From positions 1-5,720 of the forward strand of contig WQUS01000141.1 in NCBI GenBank assembly GCA_009781965.1: DNA of 5,720 bases, written 5' to 3'. Positions 1 through 4,803 of the stretch are shown here, piece by piece. The translations under genes and the position numbers were made by a program. Positions within the stretch are counted from its first letter, which is position 1, and each line of letters begins with the position of its first letter. The notes below the pieces were generated by a model, which had not been told where the DNA came from, made no database searches, and worked only from the letters and a program-made list of their open reading frames with translations. This DNA is from Bacillota bacterium. GTDB lineage: Bacteria > Bacillota > Desulfotomaculia > Desulfotomaculales > Desulfallaceae.

Positions 1-1240
1 TCACACTGGATGGGTTAACGGCCTTGTCCGTGGAAATCATTACAAATACTTTTACTCCTACCCGGTCGGCGGCATCGGCAACGTTAAGGGTACCGAATAC
101 GTTAGTCTTCACCGCCTCATCCGGATGCATTTCCATCAGGGGCACATGCTTATGGGCTGCGGCATGAAAAACCACCCGCGGCCGGTACTTTTCAAAGATA
201 TAGTTTATTTTCACCTTATCCCGCACATCGGCAATTTCAATGGCTAAGGGGATGTCTTTAAATTTTTCCTGCAACTTCAGCCAAATTTTATGAATACTGT
301 TTTCACCATGGCCCAAAAGAATCAATTTGGCCGGTTGATATAATGAAACCTGATGGCACAACTCCGAGCCAATGGAGCCCCCGGCGCCGGTAATTAATAC
401 ATTGGCTCCCTTTAAATAACCGGCAACCTCTTTTAAATCAACTTGTACCGCTTCCCGGTGCAGCAAATCCTCCAGCTGCACCAGTCTTAAATGACTAACC
501 GAAACATTGCCGTTAATGATTTGATAGATACCGGGCAGGATCTTTATTTCCACTCTGGTAGTGCGGCAAATTTCAATAATCTCCCTAATTGCTTCACTGT
601 TGACGCTAGGCATGGCAATGATAATCAGATCAACATTAAATTGTTTAACCACCCGCGGTATCTCTTCCCTGGCGCCAAGCACGGGAAAACCAAGAATAAT
701 TAAATGTTTTTTATCCGGATCGTCATCAATAAAACCCACCGGGGAATAGCTGTCATGCCCTTTAAGTTCCCTGGCGACCATGACTCCGGCGTCGCCGGCG
801 CCTACAATAATGGTTTTGCGGCCTGATTTCCCGGCCAGACTTTTTTTATGTTCGATAAACAACCGCCAAGCCAGCCGCGAACCGCCGACAAAAATAATAA
901 TCAATGCCCACTGGGTAAGCACCAGGTAAATTGGCAGCAATTGCAGCCCCAAAGGGCCCAACAGCAAAATAACCGCGCTGCCTGCCGTAACAGCCCCAAT
1001 AATCGCCACCAGTTCACCCATGCCGGCATATACCCAATCACGATTATATAGTTTAAACAGATTAAAAAACGTTAAATAAATAACAAAAATAACTACAGTT
1101 GTTATTATCAGCTGGGAACCGGAATAACGAACAGGCATTTGATTATCCGCCAACAAAGTTAGAATAGGTACAACCGTAGCAAGGTTAACCAGCAACAGAT
1201 CGCAAATCATTAAAAAAAATTTTCTGGTGTAATTATTCAT
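1..1240 (-). CDS. Membrane-anchored nucleotide-sugar 4,6-dehydratase, FlaA1/WbpM/PglF/CapD family (3' end cut off)
   Basis: Likely converts a UDP-N-acetylhexosamine to its 4-keto-6-deoxy form, an early step toward modified sugars of capsule, exopolysaccharide or glycans. Only 413 codons are present; complete members are usually about 600-650 residues, so the C-terminal part lies beyond the left edge. Four hydrophobic segments (about residues 8-30, 43-62, 77-98, 102-120) are followed by a first Rossmann motif, VGAGDAG at 146-152, a second dinucleotide motif, TGAGGSIGS at 284-292, HAAAHKHVPLME near 365, and STDKAVNPSSV at 403-413. Asp405 and Lys406 match the conserved active-site DK pair of the family. 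The next codon begins with A, as expected for the Met that replaces the SDR tyrosine. Start: ATG at 1240, preceded by AGGTGAT with good spacing; an in-frame ATG at 1246 is less likely. It is the last visible gene of the operon, 43 bases after the kinase. Family is clear; exact substrate is not. Confidence -1.
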   Translation of the reverse strand, partial: MNNYTRKFFLMICDLLLVNLATVVPILTLLADNQMPVRYSGSQLIITTVVIFVIYLTFFNLFKLYNRDWVYAGMGELVAIIGAVTAGSAVILLLGPLGLQLLPIYLVLTQWALIIIFVGGSRLAWRLFIEHKKSLAGKSGRKTIIVGAGDAGVMVARELKGHDSYSPVGFIDDDPDKKHLIILGFPVLGAREEIPRVVKQFNVDLIIIAMPSVNSEAIREIIEICRTTRVEIKILPGIYQIINGNVSVSHLRLVQLEDLLHREAVQVDLKEVAGYLKGANVLITGAGGSIGSELCHQVSLYQPAKLILLGHGENSIHKIWLKLQEKFKDIPLAIEIADVRDKVKINYIFEKYRPRVVFHAAAHKHVPLMEMHPDEAVKTNVFGTLNVADAADRVGVKVFVMISTDKAVNPSSV

Positions 1241-1283
1241 CCCCATCACCTGGCCCCGGCTGTCCATCCAACAGATTAATCAA

Positions 1284-2027
1284 TCATCCCTTGCCTGCAT
1301 CATTTGCCACCGCAACCTGAGCTATAGCGGCATTGCTTAATTTTTTATTGTTTTGTTCCCAATAAAGATACTTACTGTTGCCCATTTTTACATCATTGAG
1401 AACGACGCCTAAGATATTAGCGCCAACCATGGTCAGATGATGTTTAGCCATCGTTACTTGATCCACAGTAGAGATGCCGGATTTAACTACTAAGAGTACG
1501 CCGTCCGCCAGTTGAGCCAGCACAGCGGCATCCGCTGCCGCAAAAACAGGCGGCGTATCCAGTAACACAATATCGCATAGCATCCGGATACGTTTTAAAA
1601 AGATCTGCATTGCCTCTGAGCCCAACAATTCCGACGGGTTAGGAGGCACGGAACCGCCGGTAACCAACCACAGACCGTTGATTCCCGCACTGCGCACCAC
1701 GTCCGGCACATCATTCTTAAGCAGTAAATCAGCCAGCCCCCGGCTATTTTCCAGCGCAAAAAAGTCATGCAGTAAGGGAGCACGCAAATTGGCGTCCACA
1801 AGCAAAACCTTTTTGCCTGCCTGAGCCATAACCACACCCAGATTGGCGGCAACTGTGGTCTTTCCTTCTTTGGCCCCGGCGCTGGTAACCATCACAATGC
1901 CGGCAGCCTGGTTTTTTAAAACCTGCTCCATATTAGTCCTTAGCATGCGAAAATTTTCCGCAATATAAGACTTGGGATAATTCCGGGTGAAAAGCGCTGA
2001 CTTCTTATTTTTTGGCTTGAACATCAT
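1284..2027 (-). CDS. Cytoplasmic BY-type tyrosine kinase, CapB/CpsD/YwqD family, with altered Walker A' motif
   Basis: A 247-residue bacterial tyrosine kinase that would work with the membrane protein encoded just upstream to control polysaccharide polymerisation and export. Motifs, numbered from the ATG at 2027: EX2RX2R oligomerisation motif at 24-30 (E24, R27, R30); Walker A SAGAKEGKTT at 49-58 with Lys56; Walker A' VLLVDANLR at 74-82; PPNPSELLGS at about 128-137; Walker B DIVLLD at 152-157; and GVVLN at 207-211. Two departures stand out. The usual DxDxR of Walker A' reads DANLR, so the second Asp is Asn80. The C-terminal tyrosine cluster has only Tyr220 and Tyr222. Walker A also has Ala52 where the family usually has Pro. 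Start: ATG at 2027 has GTGGGG seven bases upstream; the in-frame TTG at 2033 is only one base from it and unlikely, and ATG 2024 is also possible. The 17-base gap to the upstream gene argues for co-transcription. Known targets of such kinases include sugar-nucleotide enzymes; whether the neighbouring dehydratase is one here is inference. Confidence -1.
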   Translation of the reverse strand: MMFKPKNKKSALFTRNYPKSYIAENFRMLRTNMEQVLKNQAAGIVMVTSAGAKEGKTTVAANLGVVMAQAGKKVLLVDANLRAPLLHDFFALENSRGLADLLLKNDVPDVVRSAGINGLWLVTGGSVPPNPSELLGSEAMQIFLKRIRMLCDIVLLDTPPVFAAADAAVLAQLADGVLLVVKSGISTVDQVTMAKHHLTMVGANILGVVLNDVKMGNSKYLYWEQNNKKLSNAAIAQVAVANDAGKG

Positions 2028-2044
2028 TAACAAACCCCACAGGC

Positions 2045-2983
2045 TTATCTTAAATTTTTCCGATTGGCATGAGCTATGACACCCAATACAGGCAAATCAA
2101 GATATTGATTGATCTCCTCGGGCCTTTGAATTTTACTGCTGTAAAACTCTTTAATAATAACCAGGATTGCCGATCCCGCAAGCCCAATCATAAAAGCAAT
2201 CATAATGTTGCGGTTTGTATCTGAAGCCATAGGTTGAGTCGGAGCAACAGCGGGAGAAATTATTACCACACTGGTGCTGCCAAGATCAACCGACTGAGCA
2301 ATTTGGGTCTGGGTAATGCCCTTGACCAGAAGGTCAATAACGTCTTGTAAACGCTGACGTTCATAAGCGTCTTTGGTCGCCGCCAGCTCCGCTCTGGCCT
2401 GCTTTAGCTCTTCCTGCAGCGCTTTCACGGAACTGTCCATTATTTCTTTGTTTTTTTCTGAAATGAAGGCTATGTACTCCTGGGTTAAAGTGTTGGCAAT
2501 TTGGGCTGCTAAAACTGGATCGCTGTTATGTACGCTAACATAGATAAGATAGGAATCTTCGGTGGCGGTAACCTGTATTTGAGCAGCCAGAGTACTTGGC
2601 GTATAGCCCAATTGCTCTAAATCGAGCTTATCGATCACCCGCTGCATCAAGGCCTCACTTTTAATCTGACCCAGATGGGTGTTCATGGTTAGCACCGGCA
2701 GGCTGCTTATGCTGCTTAAATATGAATCAATAGTACTCGTATTGGTATTTTGAGTCGTTTTTACCACCTGAGTAATACGCAAAACAGCCTGCGCCACATA
2801 TACAGGTTGTTGCGTAAAATAACTAAACAAAGCGCTGGCCGCTACCATTAATATGGTCACCAAAGCAATAAACCAAAAACGTTTCTTAAATACCTCAAAT
2901 AAGAGCAGCACATCAAGACCCTGCTTATAAGCACCGGCATTGTAATTTTGACTGTCCGGCCGATATTCTGCTAGGTTGCTCAA
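2045..2983 (-). CDS. Wzz/CapA-type polysaccharide co-polymerase, chain-length regulator and kinase activator
   Basis: A 312-residue inner-membrane protein that would set polysaccharide chain length and activate the following BY-kinase, as CapA/TkmA proteins do in split Bacillota systems. Two membrane segments flank an extracytoplasmic domain: TM1 at about 36-56 after a short cytoplasmic N-terminus, and TM2 at about 259-277. The outer domain has a Wzz-like N-terminal part (QQPVYVAQAVLRI near 58-70) and a charged helical stretch likely to form a coiled coil at about 175-215. A proline motif, SPAVAPTQPMAS at 243-254, precedes TM2, as is typical of the family. After TM2 there is a cytoplasmic tail of about 35 residues ending in a family-like region, PEEINQYLDLPVLGVI (288-303), the probable kinase-contact segment. 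The start is a TTG at 2983, preceded by GAGG and AGAGAG. No ATG occurs in frame before codon 100, and an in-frame stop lies not far upstream, so TTG is the best choice. Family assignment is firm; the polymer is unknown. Confidence -1.
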   Translation of the reverse strand: MSNLAEYRPDSQNYNAGAYKQGLDVLLLFEVFKKRFWFIALVTILMVAASALFSYFTQQPVYVAQAVLRITQVVKTTQNTNTSTIDSYLSSISSLPVLTMNTHLGQIKSEALMQRVIDKLDLEQLGYTPSTLAAQIQVTATEDSYLIYVSVHNSDPVLAAQIANTLTQEYIAFISEKNKEIMDSSVKALQEELKQARAELAATKDAYERQRLQDVIDLLVKGITQTQIAQSVDLGSTSVVIISPAVAPTQPMASDTNRNIMIAFMIGLAGSAILVIIKEFYSSKIQRPEEINQYLDLPVLGVIAHANRKNLR

Positions 2984-3023
2984 ACTCTCTACCTCGCTAT
3001 TAAAATCATACCTATTGATTTCA

Positions 3024-3440
3024 TTATTGCTTATTTAAAAGCGCCTTCATTGACCGGGGGAAAAAACATACGCCGCTACGGCAAGTCAATTCAATAGCCC
3101 CGACCAAATCAACCGGTAAGATTGGATTTTTTAAATAGCCGTCGGCACCGGCCGCAAGAACCGGCAGTATATTGGCGTTTTCTTCTAAATCAGTGAACAC
3201 GATCACCAGCGTCCAGGGACACAGTTCTTTGATATTGCTTATCATAGTGGCAATGCTATCTTCCTGATTTTTCAATCCGATTAATACCACGTCCGGCTGC
3301 AAGCTGATAAGAATATTAAAGTCATTAAGTTTGTCCAATTCGCCAACGATGGCAAAATCACTGCGGCTGGAAAAGAGCGCAGACCAAACATTTCTCATCG
3401 TTTCAAGGCCATTGATTATTAAAAGCCTAAAAACATGCAT
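3024..3440 (-). CDS. Stand-alone degenerate receiver-domain protein (no output domain)
   Basis: A 138-residue protein with the fold pattern of a NarL-type response-regulator receiver and nothing else. Its phosphorylation site looks lost: the acidic pair is Asn10-Gly11, the phosphoacceptor position is Gly55 (PDVVLIGLK, 49-57), and the conserved Lys position is Asn105 (GYLKN, 101-105), although Thr83 is kept. It aligns almost without gaps to the receiver of the upstream regulator, including CP at 74-75, AGADGY versus AGIDGY, and IELTCxxGV at 116-124. It stops exactly where that protein's linker to the helix-turn-helix begins. It is therefore probably a duplicate lacking the DNA-binding part, and may act as a partner or antagonist of the full-length protein; that role is inference. 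Start: ATG at 3440 has GTGGGGG six bases upstream and begins the receiver at the usual place. An upstream in-frame start at 3473 would add 11 hydrophobic residues and would place this Shine-Dalgarno inside the gene, so I reject it. Confidence -1.
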   Translation of the reverse strand: MHVFRLLIINGLETMRNVWSALFSSRSDFAIVGELDKLNDFNILISLQPDVVLIGLKNQEDSIATMISNIKELCPWTLVIVFTDLEENANILPVLAAGADGYLKNPILPVDLVGAIELTCRSGVCFFPRSMKALLNKQ

Positions 3441-3515
3441 AACAAACCCCCACCATAACAGAAAAAATGCCAATTTTCGCTATTTAATAATTTTAACAAA
3501 CATTTTTTCCCTAAG

Positions 3516-3532
3516 CATCCACCAGCTGGATG
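3516..3532 (-). repeat. Small hairpin between the two receiver genes
   Basis: CATCCA and TGGATG flank a five-base loop about 20 bases after the stop codon of the LuxR-type gene, in the 111-base gap before the stand-alone receiver gene. No T-run follows in the direction of transcription, so it is not a standard terminator. It may stabilise or mark a processing point in the operon transcript. Confidence -1.
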
Positions 3533-3551
3533 ACACTAAGTATGATTATTA

Positions 3552-4253
3552 TTAGCCGCTAATCTTTGTATTTGGTCCGTCCCCACAGTCTAAATATCGA
3601 TGTTTCATTTCAAAAAGAATAATTTTAGTTCTATTTTTTAATTCCAATTTGCGCAAAATACTGCTCACATGTGTTTTTACTGTTGGTTGACTGATGTATA
3701 GAACATTACCAATTTCTTTATTGGAATAGTTTTGCACGATCAGCTTATAAATCTCCAATTCTCTGGAGGTAAGCGGCAATTTAATATTTGCGGTGTCATC
3801 GGTTAACTCGCCGTCGCTATTATCAGCATGTGTAACCGTCTGATTAAAACAAGACAATTTTAAATCACCCGGCAAACAAATAACCCCGGCTTTACAAGTT
3901 AATTCGATCACGCTAACCAAGTGACTGGGAAGCATCGTTTGCGGAATATAGCCGTCGATACCGGCGCCAAATACCGTGTGCAGTTCATCTTTTACAGTAT
4001 TGGAGCCAAAGATAAATAATTTGGTATAAGGGCAACTTTCCTTAATTAATGGTACTGTTTCCGCCAGTTTTTCTCCCTGCCGCATGCCATAAAGTATTAG
4101 ATCGGGCTGGACAGTCTTAATTTTTTGAAAGGCATCATCTGCACGATCGCTTATGCCAATGATTTCAAAGTTGTCGTGAGCGGCAAATATCGCCGATAAG
4201 CCTGAGCTCATTGCCTGGTTATCGCTAATAATAAAAATTTGAATCCGGCTCAT
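3552..4253 (-). CDS. LuxR/NarL-type transcriptional regulator with degenerate receiver
   Basis: A 233-residue DNA-binding regulator, about the usual length for NarL-family response regulators, and the first gene of the leftward operon. Residues 1-120 form a receiver-like domain. Residues 139-157 are an acidic, flexible linker. Residues 160-217 are a GerE-type helix-turn-helix with the signatures LTSRELEIYKLI, SNKEIGNVLYISQPTVKTHVSSILRKL and NRT. The receiver is missing key residues: the first acidic position is Ser10 (Asp11 is kept), the phosphoacceptor is Gly56 (PDLILYGMR, 50-58), the conserved Thr is Gly83, and the conserved Lys is Gln105. Control by ordinary Asp phosphorylation is therefore unlikely; ligand binding, redox or protein contact are possible alternatives. 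Start: ATG at 4253 has GGGAG seven bases upstream; in-frame TTG codons at 4256 and 4259 are too close to it. Its position beside the divergent region suggests that it controls this operon and perhaps the secreted-protein gene. That is inference. Confidence -1.
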   Translation of the reverse strand: MSRIQIFIISDNQAMSSGLSAIFAAHDNFEIIGISDRADDAFQKIKTVQPDLILYGMRQGEKLAETVPLIKESCPYTKLFIFGSNTVKDELHTVFGAGIDGYIPQTMLPSHLVSVIELTCKAGVICLPGDLKLSCFNQTVTHADNSDGELTDDTANIKLPLTSRELEIYKLIVQNYSNKEIGNVLYISQPTVKTHVSSILRKLELKNRTKIILFEMKHRYLDCGDGPNTKISG

Positions 4254-4302
4254 CAACAATCTCCCTTTCTTTTTAAATAAATGAAATATTTACTAATGCC
4301 TT

Positions 4303-4341
4303 TATATACTAAAGTATATCATACCTGTCCACTTTACTCCA
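4303..4341 (-). promoter_or_regulatory. Possible proximal promoter of the regulator gene
   Basis: Two overlapping readings exist on the minus strand. One is TGGACA (4331-4326), 17 bases, then TATATA (4308-4303). The other is an extended -10, TGATATACT (4321-4313), with a weak TGGAGT at 17 bases. Either would start transcription some 40-55 bases before the ATG at 4253. Both overlap the dyad at 4304-4319, so occupancy there could block this promoter. Confidence -1.
4304..4319. repeat. Perfect dyad, possible operator
   Basis: ATATACT and its reverse complement AGTATAT are separated by two bases. The dyad sits within the proximal promoter of the regulator gene, about 50-65 bases before its start codon, a common place for an autoregulatory site. 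Which protein binds is unknown, and the sequence is A/T-rich enough that chance cannot be excluded. Confidence -1.
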
Positions 4342-4346
4342 GTAGC

Positions 4347-4364
4347 ATTACATAATATTACATA
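4347..4364. repeat. Direct repeat ATTACATA x2, 10-base period
   Basis: ATTACATA occurs at 4347-4354 and again at 4357-4364, exactly one helical turn apart, so both copies face the same side of the DNA. The second copy is part of a 12-base sequence whose reverse complement recurs at 4562-4573. This arrangement is compatible with a regulator binding site. Confidence -1.
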
Positions 4365-4450
4365 GCCGTATGAAGGATTTCTGCCTCCTTGAGAAGAAGC
4401 AGCATGGACATTTTATTTTATAGCTGCCTCATCAATATATCTACTCTATA

Positions 4451-4471
4451 ATGTTCGTCGGGCATGTTCGT
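4451..4471. repeat. Direct repeat ATGTTCGT x2, 13-base period, upstream of TATAAT
   Basis: ATGTTCGT occurs at 4451-4458 and 4464-4471. A perfect TATAAT follows at 4481-4486 with no -35 hexamer at the normal distance; the repeat occupies that place. An activator binding the repeat could replace the -35 contact and drive a further plus-strand promoter. This is inference from arrangement only. Confidence -1.
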
Positions 4472-4485
4472 TTTTTTGGGTATAA

Positions 4486-4514
4486 TTGCCTGGCGTCGTG
4501 TAATAAATTATAAT
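4486..4514 (+). promoter_or_regulatory. Sigma-A type promoter for the secreted-protein gene
   Basis: A -35-like TTGCCT (4486-4491, 4 of 6 consensus bases) and a perfect -10 TATAAT (4509-4514) are separated by exactly 17 bases. Transcription would start near 4521 and give a leader of about 280 bases before the ATG at 4804. The -10 box lies inside a 12-base palindrome and overlaps the -10 box of a promoter on the other strand. Confidence -1.
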
Positions 4515-4535
4515 TTTATGGCCCTATGTTGTAAA
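4507..4535 (-). promoter_or_regulatory. Sigma-A type promoter for the polysaccharide/regulator operon (distal)
   Basis: Read on the minus strand, TTTACA (4535-4530, 5 of 6 consensus bases) and a perfect TATAAT (4512-4507) are separated by exactly 17 bases. This is the best promoter match in the window. Transcription would start near 4500 and run leftward to the regulator gene, giving a leader of about 250 bases. It shares its -10 region with the plus-strand promoter. Confidence -1.
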
Positions 4536-4540
4536 AACCA

Positions 4541-4559
4541 TTGGACATATTATGTCAAA
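4541..4559. repeat. Imperfect 19-base palindrome, possible operator between the divergent genes
   Basis: The core GACATA-T-TATGTC (4544-4556) is a perfect dyad with one central base, and outer TT/AA pairs extend it to 4541-4559 with one mismatch on each side. It lies just upstream of the -35 box of the distal minus-strand promoter, centred about 50 bases before that start site. It is also about 30 bases downstream of the predicted plus-strand start. Binding there could activate the operon while hindering the divergent gene. NarL-type regulators often bind short inverted repeats, so the adjacent regulator is a reasonable candidate. Confidence -1.
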
Positions 4560-4619
4560 ACATGTAATATTATAGAGAGAATGTGTTTATCCAAAAAAAT
4601 ATGGTTCTCAGCTAATTAC

Positions 4620-4647
4620 TTAACTTTCAGAACCTACTGAAAGTTAA
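4620..4647 (+). repeat. Perfect 11-base inverted repeat (RNA hairpin or operator) in the leader of the secreted-protein gene
   Basis: TTAACTTTCAG (4620-4630) and CTGAAAGTTAA (4637-4647) are exact reverse complements around a 6-base loop, the strongest dyad in the window. It would lie about 100 bases into the predicted plus-strand leader. TAGGGG separates the stem from a run of five T, so it is not a standard intrinsic terminator. It could be a protein-binding dyad or an RNA element affecting stability or read-through. Confidence -1.
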
Positions 4648-4697
4648 TAGGGGTTTTTAAAGACAAATATGTAACAACATTCACAAAGTGGACTGTA

Positions 4698-4741
4698 TGA
4701 GTAGACATTTCTGAGTAGATTTACGTAACTGCTACTTTTTG
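4698..4741 (+). other. Possible weak attenuator in the leader
   Basis: TGAGTAGA occurs twice (4698-4705 and 4712-4719). AGTAG of either copy can pair with CTACT at 4732-4736, which runs directly into T residues to 4740. This gives a short, weak terminator-like structure with two competing left arms, about 65 bases before the start codon. The stem is only five base pairs, so this is tentative. Confidence -1.
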
Positions 4742-4785
4742 GTCAAACCTCACATTCTATATATTTAACGTACAAAAGTGCTTGG

Positions 4786-4791
4786 AAGGAG
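4786..4791 (+). promoter_or_regulatory. Shine-Dalgarno site of the secreted-protein gene
   Basis: AAGGAG is a strong ribosome-binding site. Its distance is 9 bases to GTG 4801 and 12 bases to ATG 4804, so spacing favours GTG while codon choice favours ATG. Both give the same signal peptide apart from one residue. Confidence -1.
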
Positions 4792-4803
4792 AAAGTGATT
4801 GTG

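Larger units (their letters stand above)
4254..4803. other. 550-base divergent intergenic regulatory region
   Basis: This AT-rich stretch separates the leftward polysaccharide operon from the rightward secreted-protein gene, and I find no credible protein gene in it. It holds promoter-like sequences on both strands, several dyads and direct repeats, and a strong RNA hairpin in what would be the leader of the plus-strand gene. The elements I can support are listed separately. The predicted leaders are long: about 280 bases for the plus-strand gene, and about 250 bases for the regulator gene from the distal promoter. Confidence -1.

Noticed and set aside
491..1051. Three short plus-strand open frames (491-703, 561-749, 848-1051)
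   Set aside because: They lie antisense inside the dehydratase coding region, overlap each other or have no ribosome-binding site, and their translations look like shadows of the real frame.
1595..1852. 85-codon minus-strand open frame
   Set aside because: It is an alternative frame inside the BY-kinase gene, whose own frame carries all the family motifs; the Trp/Cys/Arg-rich translation is typical of an out-of-frame reading.
3516..3532. Terminator between the regulator and the receiver-only gene
   Set aside because: The stem is only six base pairs and is followed by GGGAAAAAA rather than a T-run in the direction of transcription.
3331..3555. 74-codon plus-strand open frame
   Set aside because: It is antisense to the start of the receiver-only gene, ends at the neighbouring regulator's stop region, and has no protein-like features.
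4620..4655. Intrinsic terminator
   Set aside because: The stem is A/T-rich and TAGGGG separates it from the T-run; no plus-strand gene lies upstream that would need termination here.
4254..4803. Cyclic di-GMP riboswitch (GEMM), which often precedes matrix genes
   Set aside because: I could not find the conserved core or the tetraloop-receptor pattern of that class by eye in this region.
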